Shown: positions 19,064 through 27,663, counted from the stretch's first letter. The stretch is 64,000 bases of DNA from G963664835 sp963664835 (GCA_963664835.2 CAXXUG010000024.1:62001-126000); one strand, 5' to 3'. The notes: generated by a model not told the origin, from the sequence alone. Numbers and translations: made by a program.

Positions 19064-20251
19064 ATGAAGATCACAGGCATCGAAACCCTCACCGTCGACG
19101 CCGGCTGGCGACCGTGGATTTTCGTGAAAGTCGAGACCGACGAGGGCGTGACCGGCTACGGCGAGTGCAGCGACGCAAGGTCGCCGATAGCGGTGATTGG
19201 CGCCGTGGAGGACATGAAGCCGGTGCTTATCGGCACCGACCCGCGGGCATACGAGATGAGGTTCTGGGACATGGTGAGGAGCGCCCGCCAGAGCCCCGGC
19301 GGAGTCGTCGCAAAGGCGATGGCCGGCGTCGAGCTCGCGATGATCGACATCAAGGCCAAGGCGCTGGGCATTTCGGTCGTCGAGCTATTCGGTGGACCGA
19401 CGCGAGATACCGTCCGCGTCTACTGGTCGCACTGCGGTTCTACTCGCGCCCGAATGTCGGACATTCTTGGCACCCCTCCAATCAGAACGATGACGGACAT
19501 CGCGGACCTCGGCAGGGAAGTGGTGAGCAAGGGCTACACCGCACTGAAGACGAATGTCGTAATTCCCGGCGATTCAGCCTCGGTCTGGTTCGCCGGATTT
19601 GGGACGGGGCCGGGCACAACCGATCAGATCGTCACACGCCAACTGCTGCGTCACATAGAGACGCTGATCGGCACGTTCCGCGACGCGGTCGGGCCGGACA
19701 TCGACATCAACCTGGACCTCAATTTCAACTTCAAACCAGAGGGCGCGATGCGGATCGCCAAAGTCTTGGAGCAGTTCGATCTGCTCTGGCTAGAGATCGA
19801 CATGTACGATCCAAAGGCGATACTGCAGATCAGGGAGTCGACGACTACAAGGATATGTACCGGCGAGAACCTCTACTACATGAGGGAATACATCCCCTAC
19901 TTCGATCTGCACGCCGCGGACATATTCATGATCGACGTGCCCTGGAACGGGTTCAGCCAGTCGAAGAAAATCGCCGACCTCGCCGAGGTCTATCAGCTAA
20001 ACATCGCGCCGCACAACTACTACAGTCACCTGGCGAACTTCATCAGCGCCAGCCTGTGCGCAGTGGTGCCGAACGTACGGATAATGGAAACGGAAGTCGA
20101 CGACGTTTCCTGGAAGGACGATCTCGTTACTAACACGCCGGAAATCGTGAACGGCGAGATGACCGTACCCACCGGTCCAGGATGGGGCACCGAGCTGGTC
20201 GAAGAGGTCGCCCGTGCACATCCGTGGAATAGACAGCGGGCCGTCTGGTAG
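19064..20251 (+). CDS. Mandelate racemase / muconate lactonizing enzyme family protein (enolase superfamily)
   Basis: 395-residue TIM-barrel enzyme that abstracts a proton alpha to a carboxylate. The ATG at 19064 is 6 bases after AAAGGAG; upstream codons in the frame are not conserved. Likely Mg ligands are the Asp in DINLDLNF, the Glu in LLWLEIDMYDP and the Glu in CTGENLYY. The first barrel base position reads LKTNV, so the second Lys of a KxK motif is replaced by Asn. IAPHNYYSHL supplies the His of a His-Asp dyad with the Asp in MIDVPW. That pattern fits a sugar-acid dehydratase better than a racemase. It is convergent with manA, leaving 15 bases between the stops. Confidence 0.85.
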   Translation: MKITGIETLTVDAGWRPWIFVKVETDEGVTGYGECSDARSPIAVIGAVEDMKPVLIGTDPRAYEMRFWDMVRSARQSPGGVVAKAMAGVELAMIDIKAKALGISVVELFGGPTRDTVRVYWSHCGSTRARMSDILGTPPIRTMTDIADLGREVVSKGYTALKTNVVIPGDSASVWFAGFGTGPGTTDQIVTRQLLRHIETLIGTFRDAVGPDIDINLDLNFNFKPEGAMRIAKVLEQFDLLWLEIDMYDPKAILQIRESTTTRICTGENLYYMREYIPYFDLHAADIFMIDVPWNGFSQSKKIADLAEVYQLNIAPHNYYSHLANFISASLCAVVPNVRIMETEVDDVSWKDDLVTNTPEIVNGEMTVPTGPGWGTELVEEVARAHPWNRQRAVW

Positions 20252-20266
20252 GCGAGCGCCTGAGCC

Positions 20267-21289
20267 CTACGGCAGAGTAACTTCCAGCCACGACGAGTCG
20301 CTGTTTACTTGCACGAAGGCATCTGGCAGGTTGCCGGGGATAAGAAGCGTCTCGCCCCGGCAAAATGACACCGGCTCCGGCTCGCCGGCGGCCTCGATCT
20401 GGCCCTCCCCCTCGAGAACCATCCAGATCGCCGGCCCCGTCTCGCCAACCGCGCGCCGATACCCGGCCGGCGCTACGACCTCATCGATGCGGAAGTAATC
20501 GCAGGCAACTTGCCGGGTAGTCGTCTGATCGCCATCGCTGAACTGGGTACGCAACTCGTAGCGGGAAAGATCCGGTTGCTCGAAATCTATGCTGCGCATT
20601 CCCTCGTCTATGTGTAGCTCCCGGCCGGCCCTGCCCCAATCGAACAGCCGGAAGGTCGTATCGCTAGGGGTCTGTATCTCGGCAAGCACCACTCCCGCGC
20701 CGATCGCGTGGCAGGTGCCGCCTGGAAGGTAGTGGGTATCGCCCGGGATTGCGGCGACCGGATTGAGTAGCGCTTCAACCTCGGTCTCGACGCCGGTGTT
20801 CACCGCTGCTCGAAGCTCAGGCTCGGTCACGCCGGCTTTCAGTCCTTTGTAGATTACGGCTCCTGGAACAGCGTCGACCACATAATACGCCTCCCATTTC
20901 GGCTCTATGCCAGGCCGATCGGCAACAAAGTCCGGCCCGGGATGGACCTGCACGGACAGGTTCTCCTGGGCGTCGATAAACTTGATCAAAAGAGGAAAGC
21001 CGGAGTACGCGCTGCTCTCGACACCGCCGGCGGACCGAAAGCCAATCTCGTCGATCAGGTCGTGCAGCAGCGTGCCCTTGAGCCGGCCATTACGAACGCG
21101 GGAGCGCTCCGGTGAACCCCCTCCTCCGGACGGCGAGCTGGCGTCGAGGTCGGCCACCTCCCACGATTCCCCGATCAGCGTGGAGGCGTCGCCGGGCAGC
21201 CTACGTCCCAACCTCTCCAGGTTGCGCCCACCCCAGACTTTCTCTTTGTAAATCGGCTCGAACTTGAGCGGGTACAGCGGTGACGTCAT
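20267..21289 (-). CDS. manA: Mannose-6-phosphate isomerase, type I
   Basis: Zinc enzyme interconverting fructose-6-phosphate and mannose-6-phosphate, feeding GDP-mannose and surface polysaccharide synthesis. About 340 residues with the cupin fold. KEKVWGGRNLERLG at the start and LSVQVHPGPDFV (zinc-binding Gln and His) are family motifs; KWEAYYVVDA contributes a Glu, and GDTHYLPGGTCHAIGAGV the second-half His. The C-terminal cupin ends with FCRGETLLIPGN. ATG start at 21289. It is alone on this strand here, with no partner sugar genes adjacent. B. subtilis ManA-like proteins share this shorter form. Confidence 0.88.
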   Translation of the reverse strand: MTSPLYPLKFEPIYKEKVWGGRNLERLGRRLPGDASTLIGESWEVADLDASSPSGGGGSPERSRVRNGRLKGTLLHDLIDEIGFRSAGGVESSAYSGFPLLIKFIDAQENLSVQVHPGPDFVADRPGIEPKWEAYYVVDAVPGAVIYKGLKAGVTEPELRAAVNTGVETEVEALLNPVAAIPGDTHYLPGGTCHAIGAGVVLAEIQTPSDTTFRLFDWGRAGRELHIDEGMRSIDFEQPDLSRYELRTQFSDGDQTTTRQVACDYFRIDEVVAPAGYRRAVGETGPAIWMVLEGEGQIEAAGEPEPVSFCRGETLLIPGNLPDAFVQVNSDSSWLEVTLP

Positions 21290-21307
21290 TCTCGGTACCT
21301 TCAGAGA

Positions 21308-21559
21308 CTATGGTCTCGGGTCCGGATTTGCGCGCCCGAACCCAGAACGATACTGCCGGCGGCGGGACGCCGCAGCAACCTGGTCGCTCGAACTCCCCTT
21401 CGACTCAATTTCACCACAAAGAGCACATCCCGGCAAAGTTTGAGTTTTGCCACGAGGGCGATTTCCGACATAGAATCTCTCTGCGCACTCGCTGAACGCT
21501 TCATCGGCTGAATCGAACCGGCCGCAGCGATTGCACAGAACGGAAAATGGGGAAACCAA
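21308..21559 (-). CDS. Possible small zinc-ribbon protein (weak)
   Basis: A minus-strand frame between manA and the next plus-strand gene reads LCNRCGRFDSADEAFSEC, and about 28 residues later GCALCGEIE. Two CxxCG knuckles this far apart are a zinc-ribbon signature. The only possible start in a sensible place is a TTG at 21559, with no clear ribosome-binding site and no spacing from the divergent gene at 21560. It may be a chance open frame. No homologue is recognised. Confidence 0.25.
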   Translation of the reverse strand: MVSPFSVLCNRCGRFDSADEAFSECAERFYVGNRPRGKTQTLPGCALCGEIESKGSSSDQVAAASRRRQYRSGFGRANPDPRP

Positions 21560-22150
21560 ATGAAGGACCTTTGGATCGACGAGAATCCGGACTCGTGGCA
21601 GGCCGCACTCGATGCCTACGACGACGTGATCGGTCGTCAAGGCTCCAAGCGGTTGCCTTCGCACGATCGCTGGTATCGAGAAGAGTTGCAATCGACCATA
21701 AACTCCCGCCGGCCACCATTCGTGACGCTCGACGAGCTGGCAAAGATAACCGAGTGGAAGATGGCGAGGGGCTCCTGGCGCCAGCGGAACCTGGTCCTCG
21801 TGCGGTCGAACTCGCCGGAACTGGTGGAGGAAACAAGCCGGGAGGCATTGTCCAGCATACCCGACGCGAAGAAGCCGATCTCGATCCTGTCTCGATTGTC
21901 CGGCGTCGGGCCGGCCACGGCCTCTGCCGTGGTCGCAGCGGCCGCGCCGGAGCGATATCCATTCTTCGATGACTTAGTCGCCGAGCAGATAGAGGGCTTG
22001 GGCAGGATGGGGTTCACCAGCGCCTTCTACGGCCGATATTCGGAAGCAATTCGCGACCGCGCCGGCCGGCTCGGAGCGGGATGGACGCCGGCGATGGTGG
22101 AGCGGGCCCTGTGGGCAAACGCCGGCGGCAAGGCCGGAGTGGGTCGTTGA
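21560..22150 (+). CDS. Uncharacterised protein with helix-hairpin-helix-like motif
   Basis: 196 residues, ATG at 21560 after GGGGAAACC. The clearest feature is RLSGVGPATASAVVAAAAPE at about residues 112-131, a GVGPATA-type hairpin as found in HhH DNA-binding and DNA-glycosylase proteins. It is followed by RYPFFDDLVAEQIEGLG. The first half is rich in Trp and Arg (EWKMARGSWRQRNLVLV). There is no catalytic Lys/Asp arrangement that I can assign, so I do not call it a glycosylase. It precedes an SDR gene by 41 bases. DNA binding is plausible but unproven. Confidence 0.6.
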   Translation: MKDLWIDENPDSWQAALDAYDDVIGRQGSKRLPSHDRWYREELQSTINSRRPPFVTLDELAKITEWKMARGSWRQRNLVLVRSNSPELVEETSREALSSIPDAKKPISILSRLSGVGPATASAVVAAAAPERYPFFDDLVAEQIEGLGRMGFTSAFYGRYSEAIRDRAGRLGAGWTPAMVERALWANAGGKAGVGR

Positions 22151-22191
22151 CTCCGATCGCGGCAACTGAATTGGGCAGCGGGAGCTAATGC

Positions 22192-23031
22192 GTGAAGGGT
22201 AAGACCTGTCTTGTAACCGGCGCAAACTCCGGGATAGGGAAGTACACCGCGATCGGGCTGGCCGAGCTAGGCGCGAATGTTGTGATGGTCTCCCGCGATG
22301 AGGAACGGGGCCGGCTGGCTCGGGAAGAGATAATCTCGGTCACCGGCAATGACTCTATCGACCTGCTGATCGCCGATCTATCGTCGAACCGCTCGATCCG
22401 GCACCTCGCGGACACGGTCCTGTCCAAATACGAGCGACTGCACGTGCTGGTGAACAACGCCGGCGCATACATCGGCCGGCGCACTTTGACGGAGGATGGA
22501 CTCGAGACTACGTTTGCGCTGAACCACCTGGGGTATTTCCTGCTTACAAATCTGCTCCTTGACCTGCTCAGGTCAAGCGCGCCCGCTCGAATCGTCAACG
22601 TGGCGTCCGGCGCTCACCAACGAAACCGGATCGACTTCGAGGACCTGATGGGGGAAAGAACCTACAAAGGATTCAGAGCCTACGGACAGTCAAAACTGGC
22701 AAACATCATGTTCACCTACGAGCTTGCTCGAAGACTTGAGGGCACCAACGTGACGGCGACTTGTCTGCATCCAGGTGTCGTAGCCACCAACTTCGCACGC
22801 AAAGACCGGGGACTGGTGGGATTCTTGATCAATACGTTCGGTTTCTTGATGAGGAGGCCGGCGAAGGGCGCCGAGACGGCGGTTTACCTTGCCTCGTCAG
22901 CCGAGGTTGAGGGAGTATCCGGGCGGTATTTCATCGACCGGAAGGACGTCAGATCATCCGCCGCGTCCTACGACGAATCGGCCGCTCGCCGGCTGTGGCA
23001 GGTCAGCAAAGAGCTTACCGGGATCGGCTAA
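22192..23031 (+). CDS. Short-chain dehydrogenase/reductase (retinol dehydrogenase-like)
   Basis: 279-residue Rossmann-fold oxidoreductase. GTG start at 22192 after GGGAGCTAAT. The cofactor motif is TGANSGIG near residue 9, with VSRDEERG after the second strand, whose Arg favours NADP(H). NNAGAYIG is the third motif, VASGAHQ carries the catalytic Ser, and YGQSKLAN carries the Tyr and Lys. A C-terminal segment LHPGVVATNFAR and the overall order match the retinol-dehydrogenase/WWOX-like branch. The physiological substrate is not predictable. It may be co-transcribed with the HhH protein upstream. Confidence 0.87.
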   Translation: MKGKTCLVTGANSGIGKYTAIGLAELGANVVMVSRDEERGRLAREEIISVTGNDSIDLLIADLSSNRSIRHLADTVLSKYERLHVLVNNAGAYIGRRTLTEDGLETTFALNHLGYFLLTNLLLDLLRSSAPARIVNVASGAHQRNRIDFEDLMGERTYKGFRAYGQSKLANIMFTYELARRLEGTNVTATCLHPGVVATNFARKDRGLVGFLINTFGFLMRRPAKGAETAVYLASSAEVEGVSGRYFIDRKDVRSSAASYDESAARRLWQVSKELTGIG

Positions 23032-23091
23032 GCCGGCCGATGACTATCGACCTTGCAGCTGTGACGCTGAATCAGAGTAAGCAACCTCTGA

Positions 23092-23928
23092 TCAGTAGAC
23101 GGCGAATCCGAGTACCTTCTTCTCCTCGATTGTCAGCGCCTCGATCTGCTCCGGCGTCAAGGCCTTGACTTCCGAGTAGTCGGAAGGCGGAGTCTCCAGC
23201 CCCAGCACGCGCCGCGCTTCATCTGACATGGCAGCACGAGCCTCCGGAGGAAGCAGGCGGGCGCTGTCGGTCTTTCCCTTGATCCAGGGTCTTTGATAAA
23301 ACGCGGTTAGCGAGTATCGGTCCATTCCGCTGACATTCAGGCCGGTCGCGTGCCATAGAGCGGCGTCCCAAATGAGTGCGGTGCCGGCCGAAGCAATTGC
23401 ATGTACGTAGTTGGGAAAGTCACCCTCGGGATCAGGAACTTCACCCGACAGATGGGACCCGGGCCACATCAGTGTCGCCCCATTCTCGACCGTGAAATCC
23501 ACCAGGCACCAGATGACGTTCAGCGCCATCGGGTAATGTTTCCCCCCCGCGAATGGGTTGACGCTGAAATCCTCTCGATCCACGTGCACCTGGAAGCCGC
23601 GGCGCGTCTCCCGGCCGCCGGTTGGCAGTACCACCCGCGCGTTCATGTCGTAAAGGAGCACGTCATCGCCAAGTACCGCACGCATGAGACTCATTACTGG
23701 CGGATTGAGAAAGAAGTCGTAGAAGTGCGGATGTTTCCCCACAATCGCGTGCGCGCTTTTCAGGTTAGTGGTCTGAGTTGTCGTCCGCTTGGCAATCGGT
23801 TCTTCTGCTGCCAGTATGTCATCGATCGCCGCGCAGGTGCGGGCGACTTCATCGGCTGATATCGCGTCCGGAATCAGCGTGTATCCGTCCTTATTCAAGG
23901 CCTCAATGTGTTTCGCATTCTCATCCAA
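23092..23928 (-). CDS. Phytanoyl-CoA dioxygenase (PhyH) family protein
   Basis: 278-residue Fe(II)/2-oxoglutarate-dependent oxygenase that hydroxylates an unknown substrate. The double-stranded beta-helix ligands are visible: His115 and Asp117 in GFQVHVDRED, His193 in ALWHATGLN, and an Arg about 11 residues later (MDRYSLTAF) to bind 2-oxoglutarate. The N-terminus LNKDGYTLIPDAISADEV is typical of the family. The C-terminal 50 residues (ALTPEQIEALTIEEKKVLGF) form a helical tail not needed for catalysis. It is convergent with the SDR gene. Marine Chloroflexota carry many such paralogues, so substrate transfer from characterised members is unsafe. Confidence 0.88.
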   Translation of the reverse strand: MDENAKHIEALNKDGYTLIPDAISADEVARTCAAIDDILAAEEPIAKRTTTQTTNLKSAHAIVGKHPHFYDFFLNPPVMSLMRAVLGDDVLLYDMNARVVLPTGGRETRRGFQVHVDREDFSVNPFAGGKHYPMALNVIWCLVDFTVENGATLMWPGSHLSGEVPDPEGDFPNYVHAIASAGTALIWDAALWHATGLNVSGMDRYSLTAFYQRPWIKGKTDSARLLPPEARAAMSDEARRVLGLETPPSDYSEVKALTPEQIEALTIEEKKVLGFAVY

Positions 23929-24129
23929 CGGTGCAATAACTCCAGATTAAACTCATTCGGTACTTGGGCGACATTCTGAAACCCGACAATCCGGCATTAT
24001 ACCAGCTTGCCAAATTCGGGAACGCGACACGAGATCTGTGCCGAGAGGGTGCCATGATAGACTCATTTCGGCCGTCAATGGCCCATTCGATCTCGCGCAA
24101 AAGACGGCAACCGGTGAACGGAGCGACGA

Positions 24130-25302
24130 ATGAAAGCGGTGCAACTCGATGCCGATCGGGTAGGCGATCCCAAGCCGGTCGATGCTACCTCCCAGCGAGC
24201 AGCGCCCCAGCCTATGCCAAACTTGGCATTGGTTGATCTGCCGGAGCCCGAGCCGGGCCCGGACGACGTGATCATACGACCCTTGGTCGCAGGCATTGGA
24301 AATGATGAGCGGCAACTCGCGTCCGCCGACGGTCCAGGACATTTGACTCGCGCGGACAACCTTCACCTGCCGCGCGTCCTGGGCCAGGAGTTCGCCGGCA
24401 AGGTCGAGGCCGTTGGGAGCCAGGTCCAGGATGCCGAAGTCGGCGATTATGTTACCGCCGAGGCATTCCAGTGGTGCCGCGAGTGCACTAACTGCCGAGC
24501 CACTGGATATGAGTTCTGCACGTATTACGAGGAGCTTGGACGGACGCTCGACGGGGCATACGCCGAACAGACCCTGGTCGGCTCCAGGTTCTGTTGGTCG
24601 ATTAATCCACTGATTGACAGGTTCGGCGTGCGCAAAGGCTGCGAGATGGGGGCCCTTGTTCTACCCCTGGCGAGGATCTACAACGCCTTGTTCGTACAGG
24701 CAAAGGGGTTTCTTCCGGGAGAGTGTGTCGGTGTCTACGGCTCCGGCTTACTCAGTTTGGCCTCGGTAGCGCTTGCCCGGGCGGCCGGCGCCGGCCAGGT
24801 CTTGCTCTTCGCGGACGTCCCGACTGTGACGCCGCTCGCCGGCCGGCTCGGAGCGACCGTCGCGTACGGCTCCGCCGACCTGTCCGCAATCGGGCTGAGA
24901 CCTCACCAAATAGTGATGGATGCGACTTCCGGCCAGGGCGCGAACGTCCAGATAGAGGTCGGCGGCAATGGAAACGCTCTCATGAGCGAGTTGGAGGCTT
25001 CGCTGGCAATAACCGGCAAGATCGTGACGCCGGTGAGCCAGGCTGAGCCGCCGGAGACCGACCTCGAGCAGTTCATATTTCGCCAGGGACGAATCCAGCC
25101 GGTCCAGGGGCACGTGGGCCACGGTATTTTCCCCAACCTGATCGAGCTATTACGTACCGGAGCGGCGGACCTCACCGCGGCGATAGGGCAGAGAGTCCCG
25201 CTTTCCGAGGTGCCGGCCGCGATAGCAGCGCCGGAAACGCTCGGCGAACGATCGCCCTGGGATCATTGGGTCATGTCAGAAGTCGACGAAAGGGAGGACT
25301 GA
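24130..25302 (+). CDS. Medium-chain dehydrogenase (MDR) family protein lacking catalytic zinc ligands
   Basis: 390 residues with the alcohol-dehydrogenase fold. Structural-zinc cysteines are complete (Cys116, 119, 122 and 130 in WCRECTNCRATGYEFC). The catalytic-zinc positions are not: the usual ICGSD is GIGNDE (Asn58 region), and the usual GHE is GQE (Gln86). The nucleotide-binding turn is VYGSGLLSLASVALARAAG. It may therefore work without zinc chemistry, as quinone-reductase-like MDRs do, or serve as a partner subunit. The next gene, an MDR with intact ligands, starts 3 bases later, so both are translated from one transcript. Confidence 0.82.
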   Translation: MKAVQLDADRVGDPKPVDATSQRAAPQPMPNLALVDLPEPEPGPDDVIIRPLVAGIGNDERQLASADGPGHLTRADNLHLPRVLGQEFAGKVEAVGSQVQDAEVGDYVTAEAFQWCRECTNCRATGYEFCTYYEELGRTLDGAYAEQTLVGSRFCWSINPLIDRFGVRKGCEMGALVLPLARIYNALFVQAKGFLPGECVGVYGSGLLSLASVALARAAGAGQVLLFADVPTVTPLAGRLGATVAYGSADLSAIGLRPHQIVMDATSGQGANVQIEVGGNGNALMSELEASLAITGKIVTPVSQAEPPETDLEQFIFRQGRIQPVQGHVGHGIFPNLIELLRTGAADLTAAIGQRVPLSEVPAAIAAPETLGERSPWDHWVMSEVDERED

Positions 25303-25305
25303 GGC

Positions 25306-26502
25306 GTGAAGGCGCTGATCATGGACGGCGAGTGGGCACCGCGAGACCCGGCCAGCCTGAGCGAGGAGTCCCTGCGAGAACGAATCGCGCCGGCGCGTGA
25401 GGTCTGGCGGAACGTACACCGCACGATCCAGGACGTGCCGGAGCCGCGGCTTGGCCCCAACCAGGTGATCGTGCAACCGAAGGTAACAGCGATCTGCGGC
25501 TCGGACTTCCTTCGCATGGAGCAGGACTCCGAGGGCTACATGACCCACTGGAGCCGGTGCGCGTTTCCCATCATCGCCGGCCACGAGGTAGGCGGCACCG
25601 TCGTTGAAGTGGGCAAGAACGTCAAGCACCTCAAAGTCGGCGACCACGTAACTACGGAGGTCGGCAACTACTGCGGACGGTGCCGCGCTTGCCACGCCGG
25701 CATCCTCTCCTACTGCACGAACAATCGCAATCTCGGCTCGGGCGTGCCGGGGGTTTTCGCCGAGTACGTCGCGCTAAGGGCGCGAAGCTGTTGGCGCATC
25801 GACGCGTTGCGTGACGCATATTCGAGCGACGAGGAGATGTTCGAAGCGGCTTCCATGACGGAGCCGATGGCGACGCCGTACTACGACCTGATGGTCCGCG
25901 GAGGCGGATTCAAACCGGGCGAGTATCTGGTCTTCTATATGGCCGGCCCCAAGTACTGGCTGCAGGCAGAGCTTGGGATAGGGTTGGCCAAGTTCGCCGG
26001 CGCCGGCAAGGTGATCGTCGTGGACATGCTGGACGAGGGTTCGCCGGTCCGGCAGCAAGTGTACCGGGAAATGGGCGCCGATCACGTCATCAAGGTCCCG
26101 GACGCCGAGCAAAACGGCGACGACGTTACCGAACAGATCATGGAGTTGACCTACGGAGATGGCGCCGACCTCTACTGGGAGAACGCCAACATGCTCGATC
26201 AAACCCTCGCGTTGACCGTCGACACGATGGCGCTCGGGGCAAGGTTCATCCAGACCGCCCATACGAAGGCCCGCCATCCGCTTCCCCTGGACGCGTTCAG
26301 GGCCAAAGGCGGCCAGATCATCGCCTCCGAGGGACACATAGAGGCGGGGACCCTGGGCAAATGCCTGCGAGTGATGGCCGCCGGCGTCGACGTACGGCCG
26401 GCGATCACGAAGCGGTACCAGTTCGACGACCTGGTTGAGGCGTTTCGGTTCGGCTTCACCTACCGCGACGGACATGTGGCGATACGGATGCCGGGGCTGT
26501 GA
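25306..26502 (+). CDS. Zinc-dependent medium-chain alcohol dehydrogenase family protein
   Basis: 398 residues from GTG 25306. Catalytic-zinc residues are present: Cys64 in TAICGSDF, and His93-Glu94 in IIAGHEVGGTVVEVG. Structural-zinc cysteines are 123, 126, 129 and 137 (CGRCRACHAGILSYC). It oxidises an alcohol or polyol with NAD(P). The usual glycine-rich turn is replaced by YMAGPKYWLQAELG, so cofactor binding may be unusual. It is tightly coupled to the upstream MDR gene. Residues 10-45 form an extra N-terminal segment compared with short family members. The substrate is unknown. Confidence 0.87.
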   Translation: MKALIMDGEWAPRDPASLSEESLRERIAPAREVWRNVHRTIQDVPEPRLGPNQVIVQPKVTAICGSDFLRMEQDSEGYMTHWSRCAFPIIAGHEVGGTVVEVGKNVKHLKVGDHVTTEVGNYCGRCRACHAGILSYCTNNRNLGSGVPGVFAEYVALRARSCWRIDALRDAYSSDEEMFEAASMTEPMATPYYDLMVRGGGFKPGEYLVFYMAGPKYWLQAELGIGLAKFAGAGKVIVVDMLDEGSPVRQQVYREMGADHVIKVPDAEQNGDDVTEQIMELTYGDGADLYWENANMLDQTLALTVDTMALGARFIQTAHTKARHPLPLDAFRAKGGQIIASEGHIEAGTLGKCLRVMAAGVDVRPAITKRYQFDDLVEAFRFGFTYRDGHVAIRMPGL

Positions 26503-26579
26503 CCATGGCTTCGAGTGTCGAATAGGCCCGTTGGGATATCATCCGGCGACTCATCAACAATTTCAACAAGGAGGGCAGC

Positions 26580-26744
26580 ATGGGGCGACAAGACGACATA
26601 GACAATCGGGCGGATCAACTCAATCCTAATAACGACGCCTACTGGCAATCCAGGGGTGAGGACGAACGCCCAGACGATTGGGAAGATAGGGTTGAGGAAG
26701 AGGATGACGATGAAGAATCGGAACACCAAGGCAACAAGAGCTAA
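26580..26744 (+). CDS. Small acidic protein, 54 residues
   Basis: ATG at 26580 after a very strong AAGGAGG. The product starts MGRQDDIDNRADQLNPNNDA, continues YWQSRGEDERPDDWEDRV, and ends in an acidic run of Glu and Asp. The DN..DQLNPNN..YW.SRG pattern looks like a short motif I associate with small conserved proteins of unknown function in many bacteria; I cannot confirm this here. No membrane segment or signal. It lies 77 bases after the MDR pair and could be part of that transcript. Confidence 0.65.
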   Translation: MGRQDDIDNRADQLNPNNDAYWQSRGEDERPDDWEDRVEEEDDDEESEHQGNKS

Positions 26745-26817
26745 AGCCTAAGCGTCAAGCGTCGCAGGTCTCAGGAACATTTTGCTCGCTGAGTTGGCCA
26801 AACTGAGGGCCGTGTAG

Positions 26818-26940
26818 ATGCGTCCATGGGAAGGGATTGTCCTTGCGATCATCGTCGCGGTCATACTGTTCATCATCGCCGGAATCTGGTTCTTCAATTT
26901 CGCTACCGATGTGCTCGGCTCAACTACCTGGCGAGTATGA
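26818..26940 (+). CDS. Small single-pass membrane protein, 40 residues
   Basis: ATG at 26818 with GAGGG upstream. The product MRPWEGIVLAIIVAVILFII plus AGIWFFNF and a short tail is one strongly hydrophobic helix with a Trp/Phe belt, typical of small membrane proteins that modulate a larger complex. No partner is obvious. It follows the small acidic protein by 73 bases. Too short for a secure call by composition alone. Confidence 0.45.
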   Translation: MRPWEGIVLAIIVAVILFIIAGIWFFNFATDVLGSTTWRV

Positions 26941-27055
26941 TGAGATCACCTGCAGCGTTCGCCGGCGGTGGCAAGCTCGACTCTGTGTACAGATAGACAG
27001 GTAGTACGAGCCGGGCGCGGCATAATCATAACCCCGCAAACGGAGCACCCGGCGA

Positions 27056-27211
27056 CTACCTGGAGCGTAAAGCTCGCCCACTGCCTTCCGACGCCCCTAC
27101 AATCTCCTCCAACGACTCCTCCGGCTCCCGATCCACCGCGACGATATCAGCTTGGATCCCCTCCGCCGACCCCAACGGCACTGGCGTGTAGAAGTACCGC
27201 ATAACGCTCAT
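27056..27211 (-). CDS. Possible 51-residue protein (weak)
   Basis: ATG at 27211 with AAGGAAAG 7 bases upstream. The product starts MSVMRYFYTPVPLGSAEGIQ and continues with an acidic stretch (DREPEESLEEIVG) before a TAG at 27056. The combination of a ribosome-binding site and a protein-like composition is suggestive, but the frame is short. It could be the remaining 5' end of a longer lost gene. No family recognised. Confidence 0.35.
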   Translation of the reverse strand: MSVMRYFYTPVPLGSAEGIQADIVAVDREPEESLEEIVGASEGSGRALRSR

Positions 27212-27254
27212 TTACCGACTTTCCTTGATTCAACCCATCCGGCATCCTACACGT

Positions 27255-27489
27255 AGGGGCGACGCACGCGTCCATTTGTTCCAACTTATTCCAATTCCGG
27301 AGTATATCTGGGCGATTTCAGGACTCGGATCGTCTCCCCAAAGACCCTCGAAACTAGAGTATTGTCGAAATCTCGCCACTCCAGGACGTGCGACTGGCTC
27401 TCTAGAGCGTGTGATGAGGGCTTACAATCGTGATTCTTGCCCTCGCCGGCCGAATTAGTTGGAGCAGATGCGCACGCGTCGCCCTGGGG
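27255..27489. mobile_element. MITE-like element with imperfect terminal inverted repeats
   Basis: About 235 bases bounded by inverted ends of about 36 bases. The left end reads GGGGCGACGCACGCGTC then TTGTTCCAACTTATTC; the complement of the right end reads AGGGCGACGCGTGCGC then TGCTCCAACTAATTC. No coding frame inside. I could not identify a target-site duplication by eye. Confidence 0.4.
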
Positions 27490-27663
27490 TGGGGCTGGCA
27501 AACCGGCCGTACCGCGAGCCACATTGATGTGGGGAGCAGAAAACGTCTTGAACGCCCTGACGATTTCCGGCAGCCCATGCCTCACGATTGCCTTAGAGGC
27601 GGGTTTGAAAACATTCGCTCCAACTAATTCGTACGGTCGGCCATGAGGAAGGGGCCAATGTAG

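Noticed and set aside
20252..20266. Bidirectional terminator between the convergent enolase-family gene and manA
   Set aside because: AGGCG/CGCCT can pair but the stem is five bases and no T-run follows on either strand.
27437..27646. Two overlapping plus-strand frames of about 65-69 residues in the MITE region
   Set aside because: They run across the inverted-repeat end and have no start signal.
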